Source: Lunularia cruciata (Eukaryota; Streptophyta; Marchantiopsida; Lunulariales; Lunulariaceae). From it: a stretch of DNA of 64,000 nt. Below the pieces are notes generated by a model. It worked only from the letters and a program-made list of their open reading frames with translations, was not told the DNA's origin and searched no databases. Below are positions 55,324 to 64,000 of this stretch, piece after piece. The number at the start of each line of letters is the position of its first letter. Position 1 is the first letter of the stretch. The stretch spans positions 54,479,034-54,543,033 of the forward strand of contig OX419762.1 in NCBI GenBank assembly GCA_948567375.1, written 5' to 3'. The position numbers and the translations under genes are program-made.

Positions 55324-56434
55324 TCAGAGTGCTTCTCTTTCAATCATCGAATAGTTCTTTTCAAAAACTGAAAGTTGTCGGCTGGCATAATATACCGGGT
55401 AGTCCTTCTTCTTCTTGTCCTTTTGACTTAACACAACTCCAATGGCCATGGACAAAGTGTCCACATATACATGAAAAAGGATGTCCCAATTTGGGGCCCT
55501 CATAATTGGTGCTTCAACTAGCTTCTTCTTCAACACCTGGAAAGCTTCTTCTTGATTTGCTTCCCACAGATAGTCTTCGGATTTCTTCAGAAGCTTTGTA
55601 AGTGGTGCAACAAGCACTGCATAGTTTGACACGAAGCGTTTGTAATATCCGACATGTCCCAAGAAGGCTCTCAGCTCCCGGATGTTCTTTGGGGATTCCA
55701 AAGCTGCAATTATCTTGACCTTCTCAACATTGACTTCAATACCTTGGCTTGACACCCGATGCTCCAGATGAATTCCCTCCTTCATTGCAAAGAAGCATTT
55801 CTTCAGGTGTAATGACAAGCCGGCAAAATGACACCTTTCAAACGTTTGGCAAAGGTAATCTAAATGTACATCTCTTCATCCAAACACACAAAAGTCATCA
55901 ATAAAAACTTCCACAAATTTGCGCGGGAAATCTTTGAAGATTGAATTCATCATCCGCTAGAAAGTAGCGGGAGCATTACACAACCCAAAGGGCATTTGAT
56001 TGTAAGCAAAAGTGCCCCAATTGGTCGTGAATGTAGTTTTATCCTTGTCTTCTTCTTGAATGGATACTTTATTGTACCCTGAAAATCCATCGAGAAGACT
56101 ATAACAAGGATGCCCAGCTACCTGATCTAAAATTGTATCGGTAAAAGGCAAGGGATGATGATCTTTTCTTGTGACTGCGTTCAACTTCCGGAAGTCTTGG
56201 CACACTTGGATCTTCCCTATTTTCTTCTTTGGGACAATGACAATGGGGGAAACCCATTCACTGCTTAAGACAGGGAAGGTGATGATTCCGGCCCCTAAGT
56301 ACTTGTTGATTTCATCTTTTACCAACAATGAGTACTTGGGGTTTAGGTGGTATTGTTGCTGCCAAACCGGAACTGCACCTTCAACTAGATCAATCCGGTG
56401 TTCTCCGAATTCTCATGGAATACCCGGCATTTGA
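55324..56434 (-). pseudogene. Reverse transcriptase and RNase H start of element E
   Basis: 55957-56328 has WVSPIVIVPKKKIGK, QVCQDFRKLN, LPFTDTILDQV and QMPFGLCNAPATF, then a TAG where D has CAG. The palm FIDDFCVF lies near 55885-55910 in a broken stretch. 55324-55818 covers LHLKKCFFAMKEG, the connection domain and the RNase H start (FHVYVDTLSMAIGVVLSQ). Confidence 0.86.
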
Positions 56435-57064
56435 TCAATCGACCAGGCAAATACATCCTGGAATTCTATAAAGAGGGCAGTGTATCCTGCCAACTCCTCC
56501 AAAGTAACTGTCTTTGAAATATTTAAAAGTTTTCCTTCAGTTAATAAAACATCTTGACAGTCATCGGGGTTGATGACTAGTCATCGGGGTTGATGACTCC
56601 TTCAACGTGGCTTACTCGGCTTAATCCAAGGCGAGCTGCCATCAAACCCCCTTCCTCCAAGTCAGGTTCACCCGAGGCGAGGTCATATGGATCTTTGTCT
56701 TCAACATCCACCTCGTAGCATTCCAAGTAATTAACTTGGCCTTCGTCTTTGGATTTGTCTGAGGATGAAGACAATGCATCTTCAGATTCGTCCTCCTCTT
56801 CTGACGAACTTGTTTTCCAGATGCGGAACCTTTGTCCAACTCACAGTCACCAACTTCTGATCTTTGGACAAAATGTCCTTGAATCTTAACTTCTACTGAT
56901 GCCCAATCCACCACAACTTGGGCACTGTACAACTAGGGTCTGCCGATCAACAGAGGGTAACCAATCTTTATCACTGGTCGCAACACGATGTAATTCAACT
57001 TGAAGGGTACCCCTCCAATGATCGTGGTAATGTTTGACAACATGCCCAATGGCCGTCTCCTAGT
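56435..57064 (-). pseudogene. Protease-RT linker of element E
   Basis: Broken frames with GHFVQRSEVGDCELDKG, then an acidic Ser/Asp-rich stretch (KSKDEGQVNYLECYE) and AARLGLSRVSHVEGV. A short direct repeat (ATCGGGGTTGATGACT, 56562-56577 and 56583-56598) lies near the RT start. Confidence 0.65.
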
Positions 57065-57952
57065 TTAGTCTGCAAACTTCAACACTCGGGGTGTTGGTTC
57101 AAACAAGTGATACCCGAGTTGATTCGCAGTATCTTTGGTCATGACATTCACACTGGACCTAGAGTCAATGAGTATCAATGTGATCATGCACCTTGCAATC
57201 TCCACGTCTACCTTGGGAGATCCCAAATCGTCTTGTTCAATACAATAGATAGTAGGCAGGTCCTTCTTTGACATCAACCTCACGTTCTTGAGGGCCGAAT
57301 TCAGCTGTCTCTTGTACAGCTTGATATCTTCCCACAATTGCTTGAATGTAACATTGGCATTTGTGGCTGCCAGATCTGCTACAATATCGTATTGGGGAAC
57401 TCCTCCCAATTTGATCGTCTTTGCCTTTGACTTTGGGTCTGAAGTCTCTCCATGTTCCCTCTTGACTTTGGGACGCTTCAAAATGGTGACGGGCTTGCTG
57501 ATGGCCTTAACCCAAGGTTCCTTGGGTTGGCCCACCTCGGCTTGGATCAGATCCTTTACTTTGGATTGGATGTCCGCCGGAAAAATTGGAGACTTTATCT
57601 TCGTCTCCTCTTCCAAACTCAGTTCCTGAGTCCTGAGTAGTGCCTCCTTTAGTTCTTTCTGCAAGGCTTTAGCTTTGGCTTTTGCAAGGATCTTTTCCTC
57701 TTTGGCAGAAAGAATTGCCTTTGGGCACAATCTCTTTGCCTTTTTGGAAGACGACAAGGTTGTACTTAGTTCTTCAAGATCACGCTTCTTCTTACTGGAG
57801 CGTGTCTCAACTTTCAAAATTTCAAGGTCCGGCCATTCTCCTTCTGAGGCCGGACTCCCTTCTTGAGGTCTTTCTTCCTCAAGAGTGATGCAATTTACAT
57901 TCATATCCCCCTTTGGCTGAAAAGCTGCACGCTCAGCGGGGACCTATACATA
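57065..57952 (-). pseudogene. Protease region of element E
   Basis: 57065-57904 is open for 279 codons: a Lys/Glu-rich coiled linker (EEKILAKAKAKALQKELKEAL), a middle part, and then LILIDSRSSVNVMTKD, where the retropepsin D-S-G has become D-S-R (D has DSGSG). The change would disable the protease. It follows an in-frame TAG at about 57950 that separates it from gag, as in element D. Confidence 0.83.
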
Positions 57953-59818
57953 TTTTACAGGCGGCTTCGGGTTTGGTGGGTGAGGACATTGGTTGCCCGT
58001 ATGCCCCGATCCTTTACAATTTCCACATAGGAGAATGTACCCAATTTGCCTTCTTGGCTCGAGACAGTTTAGAGACCAATGTCCCATCGAGCCACAATTA
58101 TAACAAGCTCCGGGTGCAACATTCTGAGGCCAATTTTGGTTGCTCATCGGTGGTCGTCGTGGAGGAGCATTGGGGTTATACTCCCTGGGTCCAAACCTTG
58201 GACCTTGATACGATGTGCTCGCTTGAGGCTGTACTTCTTGCGTTTGGTACACAGCCTCTTTGTCCTCGTCTTGGTTCCATCCCAGAACCCAATCAATTTG
58301 CTACACCGGGAATACATTACGAGTATTGCATTTGGTGTTGGCGTGGCCTGATTTGCCACATGCGGTGCACCATACATTCGATCTTCCAAATGCTGGAGCC
58401 TTCCTTTGGTCTTTGGCCCCAATCATTTGGATCTTGAAATCCAAAAACTCCTTGATGAGGGCATCCAGCTTGGTATCCGCCTTATGTACACTCTTGGGTG
58501 GAGGAGTCACTGGTTTCTTGCCTCCACGTCTTCTGACTTGTCTTGGCTTTGATTCTTCTTCAGATTCCGAAGAAGAGCTCAAAGACGTGAAGGATTTGTC
58601 CGAAGAAGGGGAGGTACTGCGTGAAGCTCTCCTTCTGGGCTTCTTGCCTTTCTTCTCCCAATTTCTCCGGTTACCGGTAGAGTGAGAGTGGGCCGCATCA
58701 TAATGAGCGACATGTTTGAGTACTTTGTCCAGGGAAGTTACATTCCTCTCCTTGGCAAAGATTTGTATCTCTGGTGAAAGGGTCCCGAGGAACCAGGTAA
58801 TGGCTTGGGCATTGGAGTAACCCACCACCCCCGATTGCTTGGGAACTCGGTTCAATAGTGCCATGAACCACTCAGAGTAGTCTCTTAACTTCTCCTTCTT
58901 GCCTCGGTCCAAATCGTTGAGTGCCATGAAGACACTCATATCGTAGTCAACCTCCCAGAATTGTTCCAGGAAGTTGTTTCTCAAGTCTGCCCAATCTGCT
59001 GGTACAAACCCCTTCTGGGTCACATGAGTGTACTAACTCCGAGCTTTCTTGCAGAGCAAACTTGGAAAAATTCTCAATCGATCCACCGAGTCATGCTCCT
59101 TGTTAGCAAAGGAGATGACTTTGAATTCTTCGATGAATTCATTGGGGTCTTTGTCTTGGTCTGTCCTCTTATACTTCTGATAGGCGTGTCGGGTGACAGG
59201 CAGTGAAGTCATTGTTCGATGCACTGGGATCGGCTGAGGTAGTGTTGAACTTGACGGAATTGAAGGATTGGCTGGTATTGACGCCGTGTTGTCAGCCTAG
59301 GGATTCCAATTTGTCAAATTCAAGGTGGGATCTTCTTGGACAATTTCTGCTATGAGGGTATCGACTTCAACCCAAGTAGAAGATTCCAGATCAACACCTT
59401 CAATTGGTTCTTCAAAATTCCTTCGGGACAACCGAGGAATCGTTTGTAGAAGATGTTGACACTCATCTTCAGTAAGTGTTCGTGATGTCTTTTCTTGAAC
59501 AAAGTTCTTCAAGGACACAACTTCCTTTATAGCTCTAGGGGAAGTTGGTGTACTGGGCCGCAATGCATATGTTTGCCCGCTCGATTCTTTCTTATTCTTG
59601 GACGAAGAGGGAGATGCAAAGTAGCCTTGCCAACTGCCTTCGCGTTTCTTGTGGTCAAGTTCTCGCAGGGCTTCTTGCACTTCATGAAGAAGTTGAAAAT
59701 CCAACGCCTCTTGTTCAGTTTCGTCAACAATGGATGGGACGTTCAGACGTTTGTCTTCTTCATGCTGAAGTGCTCGTCTTTGAGCTCTCTCTTCTTGTTG
59801 TTCTCTCGATGCAGACAT
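57953..59818 (-). pseudogene. Gag of element E
   Basis: ATG at 59816-59818 (MSASREQQEERAQ). 59297-59818 is open for 173 codons (matrix-like N-terminal part). 59033-59224 and 58301-59023 hold the capsid (YKRTDQDKDPNEFIEEF, LRNNFLEQFWEVDYD, AITWFLGTLSPEI). Knuckle 1 is CTACGKSGHANTKC near 58350. 57944-58252 holds knuckles 2 and 3 (CYNCGSMGHWSLNC, CGNCKGSGHTGNQC), giving three C-X2-C-X4-H-X4-C motifs. Three single stops (about 59298, 59038, 58301) interrupt one frame. Confidence 0.88.
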
Positions 59819-59881
59819 TCATATTGCATTGATACTCAGTTTCGAATTTGGCTTCATATTCTTCCACTTCCAAGATTTGTA

Positions 59882-59899
59882 TCCCCGGCAGTGGCGCCA
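59882..59899 (-). other. Primer-binding site of element E
   Basis: The minus strand reads TGGCGCCACTGCCGGGGA, close to the canonical tRNA-Asp complement used by many plant Tat/Athila-type elements. It lies 7 bp from the LTR end at 59907. Confidence 0.87.
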
Positions 59900-59906
59900 A
59901 AAATCA

Positions 59907-59970
59907 TGTGACAACCCGGCAAATATCACTTTTGCGGTAATCAGGTTAGTTAATTTTGTTCCCGCAGAGA
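59907..59970 (-). mobile_element. 5' LTR stub of element E
   Basis: Only the last 64 bp or so of the LTR are present (TGTGACAACCCGGC on the plus strand). The match to other LTRs ends at GCAGAGAT, exactly where the inverted repeat of block X begins. Confidence 0.82.
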
Positions 59971-60038
59971 TCGATACCCATCGATACCAGATTAATCCTA
60001 TCAAGATTGTATAATCTCAAGTATCGATGGGTATCGAT
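59970..60038. repeat. Perfect 18-bp inverted repeat with 33-nt loop
   Basis: ATCGATACCCATCGATAC (59970-59987) and its exact reverse complement (60021-60038) are separated by 33 nt. Each arm itself contains two ATCGAT palindromes. It can form a cruciform or RNA hairpin. Confidence 0.9.
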
Positions 60039-60066
60039 GTGCTCAAGGAGAAGAAGTCACACTGCA

Positions 60067-60262
60067 GGAATGTAAAGGCTGGAGAGAGAAGGGCAGTGGA
60101 GAGGGTTTTTGAAGGAATAGTGTGACTATGCAGGATTTGAAAGCTTGGACAGAGGAGAGATTAATGGAATGTAAGGGCTAGAGAGGTAAGGGTAGAGGAA
60201 AGGGTTTTTTTTAAGGAATAGTGTGGCTGTGCAGGAGTTGGAAAGCTTGGACAGAGAGGAGA
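60067..60262 (+). repeat. Tandem repeat, period about 99 bp, two units
   Basis: Units start at 60067 and 60166 with GGAATGTAAAGGCT / GGAATGTAAGGGCT. Both include AAGGAATAGTGTG, TGCAGGA and GAAAGCTTGGACAGAG. Confidence 0.8.
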
Positions 60263-60431
60263 CTGTGTAGGACATAGAATAGAGAGGAGGATTTTTGAAA
60301 TGTGAGAGAATGTCTAATCTGGCTAAACAAAGAGGAGACTGTGCAGGACATAGAACAAAGAGGAGGCTTTTCAAATGTGAGAGAATGCTTGATCTGGCTG
60401 AATAGGGAAGAGGTTGTGCAGGACATGAAGG
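60256..60431 (+). repeat. Tandem repeat, period about 76 bp, 2.3 units
   Basis: Units start at 60256, 60332 and 60407 with GAGGAGACTGTGTAGGACAT, GAGGAGACTGTGCAGGACAT and GAAGAGGTTGTGCAGGACAT. Both full units contain AATGTGAGAGAATG and ATCTGGCT. Confidence 0.85.
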
Positions 60432-60456
60432 GTAATGCTTTGAAGGAAGGCTTGAA

Positions 60457-60465
60457 GAGAGAGAG

Positions 60466-60529
<64 letters not shown>

Positions 60530-60541
60530 AGAAGAAGAAGA
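60457..60541 (+). repeat. (GA)n microsatellite running into (GAA)n
   Basis: About 28 almost pure GA units (60469-60525) are preceded by an imperfect start and followed by five GAA-type units. Replication slippage is expected here. Confidence 0.95.
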
Positions 60542-61607
60542 AACTCTAGAGGGGTTTGGACATGAGAAGGAGAGGAAGAAGAAGAATTCTTGAGGAAAAG
60601 AAATTTGAGAAACAAAGTTTGGACTGGGGAACCTTCGAGGGGAAATTCTGGACTGAGCAGGAAGATTGGAAGATCAGAAGTTTTCGGAATGAGGGCTTGG
60701 CCTGCACAGGGGAGGGACAAGAAGAAAAGGAAATCGAGTGTGCCTTGACAAGGAAGGAGAAGGGTTGCTTTGAGGTTTGCCCAAGCTAGTGACAAGGAAG
60801 GGGAAAGGAAATTTTGAGAGAGAGGGTTTTTTCCTGGACAGCATGAGAGGTCTTTCCGAGAGAAGTAGGACAGAAAGAGGAAGGGGCTTCAAGAAAAGGT
60901 CTGAACATAACTGTGCAGAAGAGAGAGGGTTTAGGTTTCAAAAGACCCCATGCACATAGAGAACAAGGAGAAAGATTTAAGATAGGGAGAGGAGTAATAT
61001 TGAAGAGAGAAGGGGGGAATTTGAGTGTCGGGACAAGAAAGCAAGGAAGAAGAATTATCAAAGGGAAAGAAGGGTTTGCAGGGAAGACCCATCAAAAGAA
61101 CAAGTTTATGTGAATAGTTGGGCTGGGACAAGGCAGAGGGGAGTGAGGGATCAAAGGACAGGAAGGATAGAGAAGTTTAGGTAAGAGGTGACAAGCAGGA
61201 GGAAATCAAAAGAGAAAGTGAGATTTGAGCAGGGAACCTCCAAGGGGAAAGTCTGGACAGATCAGAGGAAACAATTTTTGGGAGAACAGGTTTTGTCCTA
61301 GACGGATGAGAGAAAAAATTTCAAAGGGGAATGAGTTTTGATGATTTGTGACAAGATGGCAGAAATTTCAAAGTGATAGGGCTTGTATAGGACAACATTT
61401 GGACAATGATTCTTGAAACGCAAAGGTTTGGCCAAAGCAAAGAGGAAGAGAAAAGAAGTTGTGCATGAAAACTTGAAGTGTAAGGCTTGTGCAAGGGCAG
61501 CTAAGAAGAAGCTTTGAAGAGAAGAGTCTGAATAGAGAGAGAGGAAGAAAGAAATTTTGTAGTTGAGTTTGCACCAAATAGAGATAGAGAATTTTGAAGT
61601 TGGTTGT

Positions 61608-62860
61608 CTAAAGAAGAACTTGAAGACGTGGGGGATTTCTCCAAAGAAGGGGATGTCATGCAAGAAGCTCTCCTTCTGGGCTTCTTGCCTTTCTTCTCCT
61701 GGTTCCTTTGATTACCGGTAGAGTGAGAGTGAGCCGCCTCATAGTGGGCGACATGTTTGAGTACCTTGTCCTGGGAAGTTACATTCCTCTCCCTGGCAAA
61801 GATCTGAATCTTTGGTGAAAGTCCTCCCAGGAACCAGGTAATAGCTTGGGCATCGGAATAACCCACCACACCTGATTGCTTTGGGACTCGGTTCAAAAGC
61901 ACCATGAACCGCCCAAAGTAGTCTCTCAACTTCTCCTTCTTACCACTATCCAAATTGTTGAGCATCGCAAAGATGCTCATGTCATAGTCAACTCCCCAAA
62001 GCCTTCCAAGAAATTGTTTCTCAAGTCCGCCCAATCCGCCGGTAAAACCTCTTTTGGGTCACATGGGTGTACCAGCTCCGAGCTTTCTTTTGGAGTAGAC
62101 TTGGTAAAATTTGTAGGCGATCCGCTGAGTCATGTTCTTTGTTGGCAAAGGAGATGACTTTGAATTCTTTGATGAATTCATTGGGGTCTTTGTCTTGTTT
62201 AGTCCCCTTGTACTTTTGGTAGGCATATTGAATGACAAGTAACAAAGTCATCATTTGACTTGGTGGGATTGGATGTGGTAAGTTTGAACTTGATGAAACC
62301 AAGGGGCTGGCTGGTATCAATGTTGTGTTGTCAGCCAAGGGGTTCCAATTAGTCAACTTCATAGTAGGATCTTCCTCAACAATTTCTTCTATGAGTATGT
62401 TGAATTCAACCCAAGTAAAAGACTCAAACTCAACACCTTCGGAGTGTTCTTCAAAATTCCTTCAAGACAATAGAGGAATCTTGTGTAGAAGGTGTTGACA
62501 CTCTTCTTCTGTTAGTGTCCATGCTGTCTTTTATCAAACAGAGTTCTTTAGAAATATGACTTCCTTTATAGCTTTAGGGGAAGTTGGTGTACTGGGTCAT
62601 AACAAATATGTCTCCTCACTTGAGTCCTTCTTCTTCTTGGAAGATGGAGATGCAAACTAGCCTTGCCAACCACCTTAGTGTTTCTTTTGGTCAAGTTCTC
62701 ACAAGGCTTCTTGCACTTCATGAAGAAGTTGAAAGTCCAACACCTCTTGTTCGGTTTCATCAAAAGTAGATTGGATCTTTAGGCGTTCTTCTTCTTCACG
62801 ATGCAATGTTCATCTTTGAACTCTCTCTTCCCATTGTTCTTTCAATGCAGACATTCATAT
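61608..62860 (-). pseudogene. Gag N-terminal half of element F (family 1)
   Basis: It starts near 62850 (MSALKEQWEERVQR) and is colinear with E gag until 61608, which corresponds to E position about 58570. Open stretches are 62566-62763, 62021-62362 and 61501-62034 (capsid: DYDMSIFAMLNNLDSGKK, AITWFLGGLSPKI). Several stops break it. It is cut off by block X before the zinc knuckles. Confidence 0.83.
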
Positions 62861-62918
62861 TTCTTTAACACCCAGATTTGAAATTGCTTTGTAATCTTCC
62901 ACTTCCAAGATTTGTATC

Positions 62919-62936
62919 CTTGGCAGTAGCACCAAA
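62919..62936 (-). other. Primer-binding site of element F
   Basis: The minus strand reads TGGTGCTACTGCCAAGGA, a decayed form of the E and D sites. Confidence 0.72.
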
Positions 62937-62942
62937 AATCAA

Positions 62943-64000
62943 GTGACAACCCGGCAAATATCACTTTTGCGGTAATCAAGTAAGTAAAGTTTGTTCTCAT
63001 AGAGATACAATTCAAAATTGGTCAAATATGAAGCAAAGTAACAATCTCATTTCTTCTTGGTTGCATCTTTAGTCTCTTAGGTAGAAACCACACCCAAAAG
63101 AGAGTAACAAGCACTGATTCGTAGACTCTTCACAACAATTTGTCACACTTAATCACAACTCCATCAAATATTTCCAAACAATCTTGATTGTGATGATTCA
63201 GGCTCTCTTGAAAATTGCACTTCACTGCAAAATGACTTCACCTCAAAATTGTGTTCCACCTCTCCATTGAAGGCACAACTTCCTTGATCAAAATTGCTTT
63301 ACATTAACATTGCGCTGCACTCACAATTGTAGAATACTACCAACACTACAATTCCTCTCAGATCTATCAAGGCATTGCTCCAATTGCATTTCACTCAAGA
63401 TCAAACACATAGATTGAGGATCAAGGCTACGGAATCCAACATCCAACAAACATACTGACTTGCACTTCAAAATTCTCCACACACTCACAAACACAAGCAC
63501 AAAGTTGATACTTGGAATTAAGCTCAAAAGATGAGCACTGCTTCATAGCACTTTGCTTTATCTATTCTTAGAAATTATGAGCATTGAACAACATATCTTT
63601 GCGAATACTTCCTTTAAATAGTGAAACACTAGATAGTTACTAACAACTATATTGTTCTACAACAACTTTCCTAACCTGCAGATCTAAAATGACAATTCAC
63701 CTCTTCATATCTGCCTCTTCAAATCTCAAAATTGTTACTACTCCGATCCAATGGCTACTTCTTCCTTGGCTTCCAATCCCGAAGTAACTTCACTTACTAC
63801 TCTATCCTTGGGTTTCACAACTACTAAATCCTCTACCAATTCTACTAATTCTTCACTCTCATCTACAATTCCTATCAAAGGTAATCCTTCTAAATCTCTA
63901 TCTCCCGACCCACTTTTCTCTAACATCTCTGATGGTAACTCTGAAGATATATGTACTCCTATGTCATCTTCTTTGGGTTTTGCTCTTACATCTTCCAAAG
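62943..64000 (-). mobile_element. Element F, 5' LTR (family 1), cut by window edge
   Basis: The plus strand begins AGTGACAACCCGG (usual TGTGACAACC) and is colinear with the E 3' LTR through the region that follows the LTR ORF. It continues beyond 64000. It may be the real 5' LTR of E if block X and a gag duplication came from a later rearrangement. Confidence 0.87.
63738..63998 (-). pseudogene. C-terminal end of the LTR-borne ORF, element F
   Basis: An 86-codon open stretch with EMLEKSGSGDRDLEGLP and EELVELVEDLVVVKPKD, ending EEVAIGSE. It is homologous to the end of the D frame (40997-41203). It continues past the window edge. Confidence 0.75.

Larger units (their letters stand above)
49255..59970 (-). 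mobile_element. Element E (family 1), nearly complete
   Basis: On the minus strand: a 5' LTR stub (59907-59970), PBS, gag, protease, RT, RNase H, integrase, polypurine tract and a complete 3' LTR. It is inserted in the 3' LTR of D and carries a nested family 2 solo LTR. Its 5' LTR is truncated to about 64 bp, where the repeat block X begins. It shows the full gene order of family 1, with no coding sequence between integrase and the LTR. Confidence 0.9.
59970..61607 (+). repeat. Block X: purine-rich tandem-repeat sequence of unknown origin
   Basis: 1.64 kb with strong G+A bias on the plus strand and no similarity to the three families. It begins with a perfect inverted repeat, contains two tandem arrays (periods of about 99 and 76 bp) and a GA microsatellite, and ends where family 1 gag resumes at 61608. 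It sits between a truncated LTR and a truncated gag, so it replaced or filled a deletion. Open frames in it are products of simple sequence. I see no coding motif. Confidence 0.7.

Noticed and set aside
59970-60038. Hairpin as a rho-independent terminator or a CRISPR repeat
   Set aside because: This is plant nuclear DNA. There is a single inverted repeat, no spacer array and no following U tract.
60211-60795. Minus-strand 194-codon frame rich in Ser-Leu, and plus-strand Arg-Glu frames
   Set aside because: They are translations of the GA microsatellite and purine-rich repeats, with no protein-like composition.
49255-64000. E and F as one single element with 62943-64000 as its 5' LTR
   Set aside because: Gag start and PBS are present twice (59818 and about 62850), so two copies of the 5' end exist. 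A tandem or rearranged origin is possible but not proven from this window.
1-64000. Host genes, tRNA or rRNA genes
   Set aside because: All open stretches with recognisable motifs are retroelement proteins. The tRNA-like segments are primer-binding sites of about 18 bp only.

Overview
The window is plant nuclear DNA made almost entirely of nested LTR retrotransposons. I found no host gene, rRNA, tRNA or CRISPR array. All recognisable proteins are Ty3/gypsy (Metaviridae) gag, protease, reverse transcriptase, RNase H and integrase. Two families have primer-binding sites resembling the 3' end of plant tRNA-Asp or a close relative. The density of nesting, long decayed copies and solo LTRs suggest a land plant with a large genome. 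A gymnosperm or another non-angiosperm would fit, but the sequence alone does not fix the species.

Three families are present. Family 1 (elements A, D, E, F and solo LTRs S1, S2) has a giant LTR of about 3.5-3.8 kb that begins TGTGGTACCCACA and ends GGGTTGTCACA. The LTR carries a TATA box and one long reading frame (about 770-810 codons: a conserved N-terminal domain, an acidic linker and a C-terminal coiled coil). Flanking target duplications of two solo LTRs show that this gene lies inside the LTR and not in an env position. Family 2 (2a, 2b, 2c and one solo LTR) has 0.67-0.69 kb LTRs beginning TGTAACACC, and a small Cys/His zinc-knuckle frame (ORF0) between PBS and gag. Family 3 (F3) is heavily decayed and carries a C5 cytosine methyltransferase domain between protease and reverse transcriptase.

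Layout: 1-5706, element A (family 1, minus) with solo LTR S1 (2996-4664) in its integrase. 5707-11878 and 26634-27247, element F3 (minus), split by family 2 element 2b (plus, 11879-26633), which is itself split by the young family 2 element 2a (minus, 13256-20710). 27248-38212, family 2 element 2c (plus), containing an inverted duplicated gag block and solo LTR S2 (31706-35404). 38213-49254, family 1 element D (plus), whose RT-to-integrase segment is inverted (44777-47616). 49255-59970, family 1 element E (minus), inserted in D's 3' LTR and carrying a family 2 solo LTR (53883-54557). 59970-61607, a purine-rich tandem-repeat block (X) edged by a perfect 18-bp inverted repeat. 61608-64000, the 5' end of another minus-strand family 1 copy (F), running off the window.

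The nesting gives a relative order of events: F3 is oldest; 2b and 2c entered it; 2a entered 2b; S2 and D entered 2c; E entered D; the family 2 solo LTR entered E. Almost every coding frame carries stops, so most features are listed as pseudogenes. The best preserved pol is in 2a, with 538- and 686-codon open stretches separated by one stop.
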